Source of the DNA: Pseudomonas sp. BN411
GTDB lineage: Bacteria > Pseudomonadota > Gammaproteobacteria > Pseudomonadales > Pseudomonadaceae
DNA: 38,714 nt
Assembly: GCF_029871235.1 (NCBI RefSeq)
Contig: NZ_SSOM01000044.1
Coordinates: 1-38,714, forward strand
Direction of reading: 5' to 3'
The position numbers and the translations under genes are program-made. Positions 17,695 to 27,037 of this stretch are shown piece by piece. The notes below the pieces were generated by a model. That model was given only the letters and a program-made list of their open reading frames with translations. It was not told the origin of the DNA and did no database searches. Within the stretch, counting starts at the first letter, position 1; each line of letters begins with the position of its first letter.

Positions 17695-19305
17695 TCAGCG
17701 CCAGGCGTAGTCGCTGAACAGCTCGCGCAAAGTTTTCTTGCTGACTTTGCCGGTGGCCGTGTGGGGCAGTTCATCCAGCCGTTCGCTGGCGTCGGGCAGC
17801 CACCATTTCGGCACCTTGCCCTCCAGGAAACGGATCAACTCCTCGTGGCTCGGCGCGGCGTCTGCCTGGCGCGGCACCACCACCAGCAATGGGCGTTCGC
17901 TCCAGCGTGGATGGGCGACGCCGATCACAGCCGCTTCGGCCACTTGCGGATGGGCCATCACGGCGTTTTCGATTTCCACGGAGCAGATCCATTCGCCGCC
18001 GGACTTGATGACGTCCTTGATGCGGTCGGTGATCTGCATGTAGCCGCGCGGGTCGATGGTGGCGACGTCACCGGTGTCGAACCATTCTTCGGAACCCTCT
18101 TGACCGAAGTAACCGCTGCGCACCCAGGGCCCGCGTACTTGCAGCGCGCCGGAAGCCTGGCCGTCATGGGGCTGGAGTTTCCCGGTCTCGTCGACCAGGC
18201 GCATTTCCACGCCGAACAGTGCCCGCCCGGACTTGAGCAATTGCGGGCCGCGTGCGCTGTCATCCAGCTCGGCATACCAGGGTTGATAGCGGTTGTAGCT
18301 ACCCATGGGGCTCATCTCGGTCATGCCCCAGCCGTTCTCCAGGGCGATGTTGTGCTGGGCCATGGCTTCGATCAGTGCCAGGGGGCAGGCGGCGCCGCCG
18401 CTGACGGCGCGTTTCAGTGTGGGCACGGCGATGCCGTGGGTGGCCAGGTACTGGCTGATATTGGCCCAGAGGGTCGGTACGGCCAGGGAGAAGGTGACGC
18501 CTTCATCGTTGATCAGATTTACCATCGCCGCCGCGTCACTCACCTTGGGACCGGGCAGGACCAGCTTGGCGCCTACCATGGCGGCGTTGTACGGCATGCC
18601 CCAGGCGTTGACGTGGAACATCGGCACGAGCGGCATCACCACGTCCAGGGCGCGCAGGCCAACATTGTCGGCCATGTTCTGCGCCATGCCGTGGAGCACG
18701 GTGCTGCGGTGGCTGGTGAGTACGCCTTTTGGGTTGCCGGTGGTGCCCGAGGTGTAGCAAAGGCCGCTGGCCTGTCGCTCATCGAGTTCCGGCCAGGCAT
18801 AGCTGTCCGCCGCCTGCGCCAGCAGCGTTTCGTAGCTGAGCAGGTTGGGCAGGCTGTTGGCGGGTAGTTCGTCCTCTGCACAGAGGGCAATAAAGCGCCG
18901 TACCGAGGGGAGTTCATGCTGAAGCGTTTCCACCAGGGGAATGAACTGCGGGTCGATGAACAGCAGATCGTCTGCGGCGTGGTGGATGATGTAGCGGATC
19001 TGCTCCGGGAACAGCTTGGGGTTGATGGTGTGACACACGCGCCCGGAGCAGGGCACGGCGTAATGCAGTTCGAAGTGGCGATGGTCGTTCCACGCCAGGG
19101 TGCCAACCCGCGCACCCGGAGGGCAATCCAGGGCATCAAGGACGTTGGCCAGGCGGGCCACTCGTGCAAATGCCTCGGCATAGCGATAGCGATGCACACT
19201 GCCATCGGCAAACAGTGAAACGATTTCAGTATCGGCCGCAACCTGGAGTGCATGCCGCATGATTGCGGTGATTCCCAGGTTGAAATTCATCATCAGGCCT
19301 TGCAC
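17695..19305 (-). CDS. lvaE: Acyl-CoA synthetase (levulinyl-CoA / medium-chain type)
   Basis: A 536-residue AMP-forming acyl-CoA ligase. The P-loop motif is [21 protein letters not shown] and the hinge region [20 protein letters not shown] follow, and the catalytic Lys motif is [11 protein letters not shown] near the C-terminus. The GTG at 19305 is chosen because AGGAGGT sits 5 bases upstream and it gives MQGLMM, a common start in this family. In the lva pathway this enzyme makes levulinyl-CoA (or 4-hydroxyvaleryl-CoA) before reduction and phosphorylation. A sigma-54 promoter lies about 75 bp upstream. Confidence 0.88.
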   Translation of the reverse strand: MQGLMMNFNLGITAIMRHALQVAADTEIVSLFADGSVHRYRYAEAFARVARLANVLDALDCPPGARVGTLAWNDHRHFELHYAVPCSGRVCHTINPKLFPEQIRYIIHHAADDLLFIDPQFIPLVETLQHELPSVRRFIALCAEDELPANSLPNLLSYETLLAQAADSYAWPELDERQASGLCYTSGTTGNPKGVLTSHRSTVLHGMAQNMADNVGLRALDVVMPLVPMFHVNAWGMPYNAAMVGAKLVLPGPKVSDAAAMVNLINDEGVTFSLAVPTLWANISQYLATHGIAVPTLKRAVSGGAACPLALIEAMAQHNIALENGWGMTEMSPMGSYNRYQPWYAELDDSARGPQLLKSGRALFGVEMRLVDETGKLQPHDGQASGALQVRGPWVRSGYFGQEGSEEWFDTGDVATIDPRGYMQITDRIKDVIKSGGEWICSVEIENAVMAHPQVAEAAVIGVAHPRWSERPLLVVVPRQADAAPSHEELIRFLEGKVPKWWLPDASERLDELPHTATGKVSKKTLRELFSDYAWR

Positions 19306-19380
19306 GGGCAACCTCCTGCCTTGTTCTTGTTTGGGCATAGAGGCTGGGTCCGGTCGGTCACAGCCTCTCAATCGGGTCAG

Positions 19381-19396
19381 AGCAAGGGCTGTGCCA
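19381..19396 (-). promoter_or_regulatory. Sigma-54 promoter for lvaE operon
   Basis: On the minus strand the sequence is TGGCACAGCCCTTGCT, an exact match to the consensus TGGCAC-N5-TTGCW with correct GG-GC spacing. It points to lvaE and lies about 75 bp before its start. The neighbouring gene encodes a sigma-54 activator, which makes function very likely. Confidence 0.88.
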
Positions 19397-19506
19397 GACG
19401 CTTTCAGTGATGGGTATGTAGGGATTTAAGCCTTTTATTTCAATGAGATAGTGAGGCGATGAGCTGCTGGTCCGCCTTGTGGAACCTCGTCAGTTCACGT
19501 CTTGCT

Positions 19507-19541
19507 ATTTCAGTTCTGTAATGATTTTTCAGGGTTGAAAT
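19507..19541. promoter_or_regulatory. Candidate upstream activator site (ATTTCA...TGAAAT)
   Basis: An inverted pair ATTTCA (19507-19512) and TGAAAT (19536-19541) lies 110-160 bp upstream of the lvaE sigma-54 promoter, a usual distance for enhancer sites. Another ATTTCA occurs at 19438. It is a plausible LvaR binding region, supported only by symmetry and position. Confidence 0.35.
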
Positions 19542-19582
19542 CTTGGTCGCGGCGACCGGCAGCGTGTGCAAAACGGGTGGGG

Positions 19583-21556
19583 CTAGGCTGAACGCCCCGC
19601 GCGCAGGCGTCGCCAAAGGGTGGTACGACTGATGCCCAGTTGTCGCGCCGCTTCATCGAGGTCGCCGTCGCAGGCATCCACTACACGACGCACATGGGCG
19701 ATTTCGCTGGCTTTGGCGACGCTGCGCAGTGCTTGGTCCGATGTATCCGGGCGTTCCGCTGCAGCTACCTGGGCGCCGGGCTCAAACAGCTCGGGAAAAA
19801 GGGCGCGCAGGCCAGCCGGGTTGCCCTGATCGTTGTCATCGAGGGTCTGCGCGGACAGCGCTGCTCGCTCCACCAGGTTTTCCAGTTCGCGAATGTTGCC
19901 GGGCCAGCGGTGCGCCTGGAGGCGCGGCATGAGTCGATCCAGCAGTGCCTGGCCAGCGTTGGCGGCCGCCATCGGAAGCGCGAGCCGATCGAGGATGGCG
20001 CCGGCCAGCAGGCGGATATCCTCGGTGCGTTCGCGCAGGGGCGGTACGACCAGGCGGAGTATGTTCAGGCGGTAGTAGAGGTCCTCGCGGAAGCGGCCAT
20101 CGGCAATCCGTCCGCGCAGGTCGCAATGGGTCGCGGCGACCACGCGTATGTCCACCGGGGTCGGCTCCGAGGCGCCCAGACGCAACACTTCACGCTCCTG
20201 CAGCACACGCAGGAGCCGGGTCTGCAGGGTCACGGGCATGTCACCAATCTCGTCGAGGAACAGGGTGCCGGTATGCGCCGCTTCGATCAGGCCTGACTTG
20301 CCGCCCTTGCGCGAACCGGTAAAGGCGCCTTCCTCGTAGCCGAAAAGTTCGCTTTCCAGCAGCGCTTCTGGGAACGCCGCGCAGTTGATCGCCACGAACG
20401 GCCCCGCCTGGCGCTGGCCGGCGTTGTGCAGGCTCTGCGCGAGCAGCTCCTTGCCGGTGCCGCTTTCACCGGTGATCAGTACGGTGGAGTCCGTGTCGGC
20501 ATAGCGCCGAGCCAGTTCTAGCAGGGCACGAAAATCGGCGGCCTGCCCGAGGAGCTGGTCGAAGTGGTAGCGCGCGGTGAACTGACGGGGGCGCGCCTGA
20601 CTGCGGATACGGCGGTCGGCGCGCTGGATGGCGTTCGTCTCCTGGCAGGAGATCACCACACCGTCGGGTTTGCCATGCTCGATGACCGGGGTGACATTGG
20701 CGACCAGGGTTCGGGTACCAACGCGGACCAGCCGGTTCTCCTCGCTTTCGCCCTGGTTCAGGCTGCTGCTGATGTCGAGTTCCGGCATCAGCTCGGCGAG
20801 AGGACGCTGCCTTGCCCAGTCGACGGAAATGCCGAGCAATTGCGCCATACGCGGATTGATCGATTGCACGATGCCATCGGCGTCAACGGCGATCACGCCA
20901 TCGCTGAGGTTGCGCAGCACCGCGCTCAGGCGCTGCTGCTGGATCAGCGCCTGGGTACGGCTGCGGCAGATCGCCAGCGCTTCGTCCAGCGTCCGGCGCA
21001 CCGCGTCGGCATTTAACGCCAGCACACCCTGGGCGCCGGCCGCTTCGGCCACTTCCACTGCTGTGGAAGAGCCCACGATCACCCGATAGCCCTCATCCAC
21101 CAGTTCGCGAATGCGCTGACGTGCCTCGTCGAAGCTGGTGTAAGTCGCCTGACGGAGGTCGACGGTGAACAGCGAGGCCATGGCGTCCAGTTCAGGGTGA
21201 GCCTGCTGGAAGCTGACGATGCCCACCTTGGTGGCCCGCGCCCTGGCCATGTCCAGGGCGCGGATGAGGTCGTACTCGCCCATGCGGATGGACAGGATGG
21301 TGGTGCCGATATGGCGCCGCAGGTAATCAGCGGTGGCCCCGGAGCAGATGATCAGGTCAACGTCCTCGCGGCTTTCCAGCTCCTTGCCGGTGCGTCGCAG
21401 TTCGGTGACCGTCGTCTCGACGATTTCCACCTGGGCGCGTTGGTGATAATCGGGCACCACCTGCTGGACGATCCGAGCCATTCGGCTGGCGCCTTCGGGG
21501 GCACGGAGGTGGGTGATGAGGGCGACGACTCGGGGCAGGTACTGCGCATCTGGCAT
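19583..21556 (-). CDS. lvaR: Sigma-54-dependent activator, PrpR-type (LvaR)
   Basis: A 657-residue enhancer-binding protein with three parts. The N-terminal PrpR-type sensor domain (about 1-190) reads DVDLIICSGATADYLRR and ends near SSTAVEVAEAAGAQG. A PAS-like segment (about 205-310) reads LSDGVIAVDADGIVQSINPRMAQLLG. The AAA+ domain has ITGESGTGKELLAQ (Walker A), the GAFTGS loop that contacts sigma-54, and TLFLDEIGDMP (Walker B), followed by a Fis-type helix-turn-helix (DEAARQLGISRTTLWRRL). It sits between the two divergent lva arms, each with a sigma-54 promoter. The start at 21556 fits family N-termini; upstream codons are open but poorly conserved. Confidence 0.9.
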   Translation of the reverse strand: MPDAQYLPRVVALITHLRAPEGASRMARIVQQVVPDYHQRAQVEIVETTVTELRRTGKELESREDVDLIICSGATADYLRRHIGTTILSIRMGEYDLIRALDMARARATKVGIVSFQQAHPELDAMASLFTVDLRQATYTSFDEARQRIRELVDEGYRVIVGSSTAVEVAEAAGAQGVLALNADAVRRTLDEALAICRSRTQALIQQQRLSAVLRNLSDGVIAVDADGIVQSINPRMAQLLGISVDWARQRPLAELMPELDISSSLNQGESEENRLVRVGTRTLVANVTPVIEHGKPDGVVISCQETNAIQRADRRIRSQARPRQFTARYHFDQLLGQAADFRALLELARRYADTDSTVLITGESGTGKELLAQSLHNAGQRQAGPFVAINCAAFPEALLESELFGYEEGAFTGSRKGGKSGLIEAAHTGTLFLDEIGDMPVTLQTRLLRVLQEREVLRLGASEPTPVDIRVVAATHCDLRGRIADGRFREDLYYRLNILRLVVPPLRERTEDIRLLAGAILDRLALPMAAANAGQALLDRLMPRLQAHRWPGNIRELENLVERAALSAQTLDDNDQGNPAGLRALFPELFEPGAQVAAAERPDTSDQALRSVAKASEIAHVRRVVDACDGDLDEAARQLGISRTTLWRRLRAGRSA

Positions 21557-21703
21557 GGTCGGGTCCGCTGGTGTTCTGGCTTTTCTAGCCTGAAACAAAG
21601 GATTCAGATCTGCAATGAGCAAGGGGGCTGATAAGTCGGGACAGGCTTCAAAGCGCACCCTAAGGCGTTGTTATTAAAGGAGTTGTAAGGGTTTATAGAG
21701 AAC

Positions 21704-21719
21704 TGGAATAGCTCTTGCT
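21704..21719 (+). promoter_or_regulatory. Sigma-54 promoter for lvaABCD operon
   Basis: TGGAATAGCTCTTGCT keeps the invariant GG and GC with exact spacing and a full TTGCT -12 element; the -24 element is TGGAAT rather than TGGCAC. It lies about 43 bp upstream of lvaA and points to it, opposite the lvaR gene. Confidence 0.75.
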
Positions 21720-21761
21720 GTCTCTCGCTCGTAAGTCATCACCCGTGAGCAAGAGCTGCCG

Positions 21762-22820
21762 ATGTATAGCATTCCCTCCCCAGGATCCGGCCCGTACCGG
21801 ATCGACATTCCAGACGCCCTGGCGCCGCTGGCTGAATTTCTCGCTCAGCAGGTCGGCTGTGAGCGTGTCCAGATCGAAAGCTGCGAACGCCTGTCGGGCG
21901 GTGCCATCCAGGAAAACTGGCTACTGAAGGCCAGGTTGTCCTCGGGCTCCTGGCAAGCCGAGCGGCGCTGGGTTCTGCGCACCGATGCGCCGTCCTCGGT
22001 GGCGGTCAGCATGGACCGGGCCCAGGAGTTCGCCGTGTTGCAGGCAGTGCACCAGGCAGGTGTGAAGGCGCCGGAACCGCTCTGGCTGTGCCGTGATACG
22101 CAGGTGATCGGGCGCGATTTCTTCGTCATGCAGGCGCTCGGCGGTACGGCCAGCGGCCATCGCCTCACCACCGATCCGGCCCTTGAGCCAACCCGCGCAG
22201 CGCTTTGTGGCGAACTGGGCGAAAGCCTGGCGCTGCTGCACCGGATCACGCCTGAACATCCGGCGCTCGACTTCCTGCCGGCCGCCGCTGCCGACCCGGT
22301 ACAGGCGAGCATCGACCAGTACCGGAGCTACCTCGACGCACTGCCGGGCAGTCACCCGGTCATCGAGTGGGGGTTGCGCTGGTGCGAACTGCACCGCCCC
22401 GCGCCGGTCCCCGCGCGGCTGATTCACCGGGATTACCGCACCGGCAATTACATGGTGGACCGGGGACGGCTGGCGGGTGTGCTCGATTGGGAGTTCACCG
22501 GCTGGGGCGACCCCCGCGAGGACATCGGCTGGTTCACTGCACGTTGCTGGCGGTTCGCCCGCCCGGACCGACTGGCCGGCGGAGTAGGGGAGCTGAATGA
22601 CTTCCTCGATGGCTACGCAGCGGTGTCCGGCTATCGTCCCGGCGCTGAGGAGCTGCGCTTCTGGCAACTGATGGCCCACCTGCGCTGGGCGGTGGTGGCG
22701 TTGCAGCAGGCGCAGCGCCACCTGACCGGGCAGCAGACGTCTCTGGAGCTGGCGCTGACCGGCCGTATGGTGCCGGAGCTGGAGCACGAAATCCTCATCC
22801 TCAGTGGAGCCACGTCATGA
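21762..22820 (+). CDS. lvaA: Phosphotransferase (APH family), 4-hydroxyacyl-CoA kinase
   Basis: A 352-residue aminoglycoside-phosphotransferase-fold kinase. The catalytic loop is LIHRDYRTGNYMVD (HxDxxxxN) and the metal-binding loop is GVLDWEFTGWGDPREDIGW. In the lva pathway of Pseudomonas putida, LvaA phosphorylates the 4-hydroxyl of 4-hydroxyvaleryl-CoA. The same fold occurs fused to an acyl-CoA dehydrogenase in ACAD10. It starts the operon behind a sigma-54 promoter and overlaps lvaB by ATGA. Confidence 0.9.
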   Translation: MYSIPSPGSGPYRIDIPDALAPLAEFLAQQVGCERVQIESCERLSGGAIQENWLLKARLSSGSWQAERRWVLRTDAPSSVAVSMDRAQEFAVLQAVHQAGVKAPEPLWLCRDTQVIGRDFFVMQALGGTASGHRLTTDPALEPTRAALCGELGESLALLHRITPEHPALDFLPAAAADPVQASIDQYRSYLDALPGSHPVIEWGLRWCELHRPAPVPARLIHRDYRTGNYMVDRGRLAGVLDWEFTGWGDPREDIGWFTARCWRFARPDRLAGGVGELNDFLDGYAAVSGYRPGAEELRFWQLMAHLRWAVVALQQAQRHLTGQQTSLELALTGRMVPELEHEILILSGATS

Positions 22821-23194
22821 GCGCGCCGAACGCAACCGAACTCTTGGCCACCGCCCGCAGCCTGCTCCTTGGGGAGCTGCTTCCTGCGCTGCCCGCGAAC
22901 CTTGCCTATGACTGCCGGATGATCGCCAGCGCCATGGCCATCGCCGCACGTGAGATCGAGCGGGGTGATAGCGCTGCTGACCTCGAATGCGAAGCCCTGG
23001 CGCAGGTACTGGAACCGCGCGGATTGGCAGGGCTGACTCGGGACGACGCAATGGCGTTGCTAGCGCAGTTCATTCGCCAGGGCATCTTCGATCAGCCCGG
23101 AGGCGAACAGGCGCGCTTGTTGGATGCGCTTGCGGCCATCACCCGGGCACGCCTCGGCATCAGCAATCCCAAGGTGCTCAACGATGCACGCTGA
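22817..23194 (+). CDS. lvaB: DUF6285 protein, LvaB
   Basis: A 125-residue soluble, mostly helical protein (ELLATARSLLLGELLPALPANLAYDCRMIASAMAIAAREIE). LvaB is described as a small partner needed with LvaA for phosphorylation of 4-hydroxyacyl-CoA. It overlaps lvaA by 4 bases and the phosphatase gene by 11 bases, consistent with translational coupling. Confidence 0.88.
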   Translation: MSAPNATELLATARSLLLGELLPALPANLAYDCRMIASAMAIAAREIERGDSAADLECEALAQVLEPRGLAGLTRDDAMALLAQFIRQGIFDQPGGEQARLLDALAAITRARLGISNPKVLNDAR

Positions 23195-23897
23195 GTCCGA
23201 CATCCGGCGGCGCCGTTGCTACCTGGTCAGGCACGGGCACGTCGACTACTTCGACGCACTGGGGCGGCCACTGGACCCGCGTACCGTGGCGCTTTCGCGC
23301 ACGGGCACGCAGCAGGCGTGGGCGCTTGGGCAGGTCTTGCAGGATGTTCCGATCGACCGGGTGCTGTGCTCCGACTATCCGCGCGCCAGGCAGACGCTCG
23401 ACTTGCTGTTGCAGGGGAATCAAGTCCCGGTGGAGTCCATGCCCGAGCTTCGTGAGATTCGCGCGGGACGCCTGCGCGAGATTCCGGCCGAAGCGCTTCG
23501 GGAGCAGGTGGTTGGCGCATACCGTGCAGCGGGTGTCGCCGGGGCGCGCTTCCTCGGCGGTGAGCGTTGGGATGACTTCCAGCGCCGCGTGCTCAGTCTC
23601 TTCTTCGAATTGCTGCAGGACCCGGCCTGGGACAGCGCCCTGATCGTCAGCCATGACGCTGTCAATCGCATCCTGCTGGGCTGGGCGGCGGGCCTGGGGC
23701 TCGCCGGTATCGCCGCCTTCGAGCAGGACACCGCCTGCCTAAACGTGCTCGACATCGATATGCGTGGCGACCAGGTCCTTGGCTCCCTCATTCGCACGCT
23801 CAATTTCACCCCCTACGACCCACACAAGGCCAGTATCCACGGCACCGTGCTGGAAAACCTCTTCCTGGCCATCGAACCGGCCGGGCTGAGGGCTTGA
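23184..23897 (+). CDS. Histidine phosphatase (phosphoglycerate-mutase fold) within the lva operon
   Basis: A 237-residue branch-1 histidine phosphatase. The catalytic motif is VRHGHVD (RHG), the second catalytic His is in IVSHDAVNRILL, and SDYPRARQTLDLL supplies the usual Arg. The ATG at 23184 lies inside the lvaB end; a long upstream extension of the frame is not conserved. It is not part of the lvaABCDEFG set described in Pseudomonas putida. It might clear dead-end phospho-intermediates or recover 4-phosphoacyl-CoA; this is inferred. Confidence 0.85.
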   Translation: MHAESDIRRRRCYLVRHGHVDYFDALGRPLDPRTVALSRTGTQQAWALGQVLQDVPIDRVLCSDYPRARQTLDLLLQGNQVPVESMPELREIRAGRLREIPAEALREQVVGAYRAAGVAGARFLGGERWDDFQRRVLSLFFELLQDPAWDSALIVSHDAVNRILLGWAAGLGLAGIAAFEQDTACLNVLDIDMRGDQVLGSLIRTLNFTPYDPHKASIHGTVLENLFLAIEPAGLRA

Positions 23898-23922
23898 ACC
23901 TTTTCACCACAGGAAATCACCC

Positions 23923-25098
23923 ATGAACTTTGCGCTTTCGGATGACCTTCTAGACCTGCAGGCCCGTGTACGGGAATTCATCGCCACGGAGATCATTCCG
24001 CTGGAGAACGACCCCCGACAGACGCCGCACGGTCCATCCGGCGAGCTACGTCAGGAACTGGTTGCGAAGGCCCGCGCACGTGGCCTGCTGACGCCGCATG
24101 CCTCTCGCGAAATGGGCGGGTTGGGACTGTCCCACACCGCCAAGGCAATCGTGTTCGAGGAGGCCGCCTATTCGCCGCTCGGCCCGACCGCGATGAACAT
24201 CCATGCCCCCGACGAGGGCAACATCCACCTGATGGAAGTCGTGGCGACCGAGGAGCAGAAGGACCGCTGGTTGCGCCCGCTGGTGCAGGGCCATATCCGC
24301 TCCTGCTTCGCCATGACCGAGCCAGCGCCAGGCGCTGGTTCCGATCCGTCGATGCTGGCCACTACGGCCGTGCGCGACGGCGACGATTACCTCATCAATG
24401 GCCGCAAGTGGCTGATCACCGGCGCGGAGGGTGCCAGCTTCGCGATCATCATGGCGCGTACGGAAGACGGCAACGCAACCATGTTCCTGACCGATACCGA
24501 CCGGCCCGGATTCATCCTCGAACGCATGATGGACTCCCTGGACAGCTGCTTCACTGGTGGCCATGCGGTGTTGCGCTTCGAGAACCTGCGGGTGCCCGCC
24601 AGTGATGTGCTGGGCGAGGTTGGCAAGGGCTTCCGCTATGCGCAAGTGCGGCTCGCGCCTGCGCGCCTGACCCACTGCATGCGCTGGCTGGGGCAGGCGC
24701 GCCGCGCCCATGACGTGGCCTGTGCCTATGCTGGCCGGCGCCAGTCGTTTGGCAAAGTGTTGGGCGAGCATCAGGGCGTCGGCTTCATGCTTGCCGATAA
24801 CGAGATGGACCTGCTCACTACGCGCCTTGCCATCTGGCATTGCGCCTGGGTATTGGACCAGGGTGAACGTGGGAATTCCGAGTCGAGCATGGCCAAGGTG
24901 ATCAGCTCCGAAAGCATTTGGAGAGTGATCGATCGCAGTGTGCAGGTGCTGGGTGGCCAGGGCGTCACCAGCGAAGCAATTGTCGACCGCATCTTCCGCG
25001 ACGCCCGTGGCTTCAGGATTTACGACGGCCCCAACGAAGTGCATCGCATGAGTCTGGCGCGCAAGATCCTCGCGCGTGTGCAAGGCGGTGCGCAATGA
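23923..25098 (+). CDS. lvaC: Acyl-CoA dehydrogenase, LvaC
   Basis: A 391-residue acyl-CoA dehydrogenase-fold enzyme, with the FAD/substrate motif CFAMTEPAPGAGSDPSML, the helix RQSFGKVLGEHQGV and the C-terminal VQVLGGQGVTSEAIVDRIFRDARGFRIYDGPNEVH segment. In the lva pathway LvaC uses 4-phosphovaleryl-CoA and forms an enoyl-CoA by loss of phosphate, resembling the ACAD10/11 group rather than normal beta-oxidation enzymes. It overlaps lvaD by ATGA. Confidence 0.9.
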   Translation: MNFALSDDLLDLQARVREFIATEIIPLENDPRQTPHGPSGELRQELVAKARARGLLTPHASREMGGLGLSHTAKAIVFEEAAYSPLGPTAMNIHAPDEGNIHLMEVVATEEQKDRWLRPLVQGHIRSCFAMTEPAPGAGSDPSMLATTAVRDGDDYLINGRKWLITGAEGASFAIIMARTEDGNATMFLTDTDRPGFILERMMDSLDSCFTGGHAVLRFENLRVPASDVLGEVGKGFRYAQVRLAPARLTHCMRWLGQARRAHDVACAYAGRRQSFGKVLGEHQGVGFMLADNEMDLLTTRLAIWHCAWVLDQGERGNSESSMAKVISSESIWRVIDRSVQVLGGQGVTSEAIVDRIFRDARGFRIYDGPNEVHRMSLARKILARVQGGAQ

Positions 25099-25874
25099 AC
25101 CGTTCGCCGCTGCTGGCTTTCGATCTGCGCGGGCGGCGGGCCCTGGTGACCGGCGCCTCCAGCGGATTAGGCCGGCACTTCGCGCGGGTGCTGGCCGCCG
25201 CCGGTGCTCGCGTTGCCGTCGCAGCGCGGCGGGTAGAGCGTCTGGATGAACTGGTCAGCGATATCCGTTTCAACGATCACGAGGCCCAAGCCTATTCATT
25301 GGACGTGACTGCCCGCGCATCGGTGGTGGAGTGCCTGGATGCGATCCAGGCGGACTTCGGCGGGCTGGACATCGTCGTCAACAATGCCGGAGTCAGCGAT
25401 ACGAAGCGCGTCCTCGACTATCGCGATGAAGACTGGGACGCCGTTCTCGATACCAACCTGAAAGGCGCCTGGATGGTCGCGCAGGAGGCAGCTCGAAGAA
25501 TGGTCGAGGCGGGGCAGGGTGGCAGCCTGATCAACGTCACGTCGATCCTCGCATCGCGCGTGGGCGGGGGCGTTGGCCCTTACTGCGCCGCGAAGGCTGG
25601 CCTCAGCCACCTGACCCGCTCCATGGCACTGGAACTGGCGCGCTTCGGCATTCGCGTCAACGCCCTCGCGCCGGGGTACGTGGTGACTGAAATCAACGAT
25701 GGATTCCTCGCCAGCGAGGCGGGCGAGCGCCTGAGAGCGCGCGTACCGTCGCGGCGTTTCTGCACCTATGAAGACCTGGAGGGGGCGTTGCTGCTTCTGG
25801 CTTCCGACGCCGGGCGGGGCATGAACGGGGCCGAGATCATAGTGGACGGAGGACATGCCTGCTCGGGTCTGTGA
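25095..25874 (+). CDS. lvaD: Short-chain dehydrogenase/reductase, LvaD
   Basis: A 259-residue classical SDR: TGASSGLG nucleotide motif, NNAG, the catalytic Ser in TSILASRVGGGVGPYCAAK with YxxxK, and a C-terminal DGG end. In the lva pathway it reduces levulinyl-CoA to 4-hydroxyvaleryl-CoA. The start overlaps the lvaC stop and the gene closes the right arm of the cluster before a hairpin. Confidence 0.9.
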   Translation: MNRSPLLAFDLRGRRALVTGASSGLGRHFARVLAAAGARVAVAARRVERLDELVSDIRFNDHEAQAYSLDVTARASVVECLDAIQADFGGLDIVVNNAGVSDTKRVLDYRDEDWDAVLDTNLKGAWMVAQEAARRMVEAGQGGSLINVTSILASRVGGGVGPYCAAKAGLSHLTRSMALELARFGIRVNALAPGYVVTEINDGFLASEAGERLRARVPSRRFCTYEDLEGALLLLASDAGRGMNGAEIIVDGGHACSGL

Positions 25875-25881
25875 CGAAGGA

Positions 25882-25904
25882 TGCGATGCCCGCTGGGCAT
25901 CGCA
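25882..25904. terminator. Hairpin between lvaD and quinone oxidoreductase genes
   Basis: A perfect 10-bp stem (TGCGATGCCC and complement) with a GCT loop sits in the short gap between two convergent stop codons. There is no T-tract; it could work as a bidirectional terminator. Confidence 0.55.
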
Positions 25905-25917
25905 CCTCCCGGTGGGA

Positions 25918-26925
25918 TCAGGCCGTCAGCACGACCTTGCCGATGTGGCCGCCGGTATCGAGCAGACGATGAGCATCGCTGGCTTGCCGTAGGCTGAAAG
26001 TGGCGCTGACCCGAGGCTTGACCCGACCGGACTCGATCAGCGGCCAGACGTGAGCCTGCAGCTCCGCCATGATTGCAGCCTTCTCCTCGTGGCTGCGTGA
26101 ACGCAAGGTGGAGCCGAGGTGAGTGAGGCGCTTGGTCAACATGGGGAAGAGGTCGACGTTCTGGGCTGGCCCCTTCAGCAGGCCAATCTGTACGATGCGT
26201 CCGTTCATGGCGGCGGCCTGATAGTTCTGGCTCACGTAGTCACCGCCGATGATGTCGACCACCACGTCCACGCCTTTGCCAGCCGTGGCGGCCAGCGCGG
26301 CCTCAACGAAATCCGCTGTCTGATAGTTGATCGCGACGTCGGCGCCCAGGGCCAGGCTGGCCTGACGCTGCTCTTCGTTGCGGATGGTGGTGATCACAGT
26401 GGAGGCGCCGAATGCACGAGCCAGCATGGTCGCGGTGGTGCCGATACCGGAGGCGCCTCCGTGGATCAGCACACTGTCGCCTGCCTTGAACTGCCCGCGT
26501 TGGAACAGGTTGGTCCAGACGGTCATGAAGGTTTCCAGCAGGGCGGCCGCCTCGGTGAGTTCCAACCCCTTCGGCAATGGCAGCGCGTTGCGTTCGTCGG
26601 CCACCGCATATTCGGCGTAACCGCCACCGGGAATCAGCGCCATCACTTGCTCGCCGATACGCAACTGGGTCACGCCTTCGCCCAGCGCCACGACTTCACC
26701 AGCGACCTCCAGGCCCGGGATATCCGAGGCACCGGGCGGCGGGTCGTACAGGCCCTTGCGCTGGAGTACGTCAGGGCCGTTGACGCCGGCGGCCCGGACC
26801 CGGATCAGGACCTCCCGACCCCGTGGTGCGGGCGTGGGGCGGAGGGTCGGCAGCAGGACTTCCGGCCCGCCCGGCTGGCTGATCTCGATGGCGGTCATAT
26901 GCTGGGGGAGAGGGGGATTGTGCAT
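25918..26925 (-). CDS. NAD(P)H:quinone oxidoreductase (zinc-free MDR family)
   Basis: A 335-residue medium-chain reductase of the quinone oxidoreductase (PIG3/QOR) group. It lacks the zinc-binding cysteines of alcohol dehydrogenases, has the NADPH-fold HGGASGIGTTATMLARAFG, and carries NGPDVLQRKGLYDPPPGASDIPGLEVAGEV near the N-terminus. It reduces quinones or enones with NADPH. The ATG at 26925 has GAGGT upstream. It is divergent from a LysR gene 112 bp away, its likely regulator. Confidence 0.9.
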   Translation of the reverse strand: MHNPPLPQHMTAIEISQPGGPEVLLPTLRPTPAPRGREVLIRVRAAGVNGPDVLQRKGLYDPPPGASDIPGLEVAGEVVALGEGVTQLRIGEQVMALIPGGGYAEYAVADERNALPLPKGLELTEAAALLETFMTVWTNLFQRGQFKAGDSVLIHGGASGIGTTATMLARAFGASTVITTIRNEEQRQASLALGADVAINYQTADFVEAALAATAGKGVDVVVDIIGGDYVSQNYQAAAMNGRIVQIGLLKGPAQNVDLFPMLTKRLTHLGSTLRSRSHEEKAAIMAELQAHVWPLIESGRVKPRVSATFSLRQASDAHRLLDTGGHIGKVVLTA

Positions 26926-27037
26926 GTCATGAACCTCGATGACGGGAGATGCCGAGCATCGTAGGAGCGCGGGATGGCACCGTCGCGCAGTGTTTTCACA
27001 AGCCCTGTTTGCAGGAATGCAGCAGGAGGAAGGCGAA

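Noticed and set aside
17683-18867. Long plus-strand open frame opposite lvaE
   Set aside because: Antisense of a well-conserved acyl-CoA synthetase; no family resemblance.
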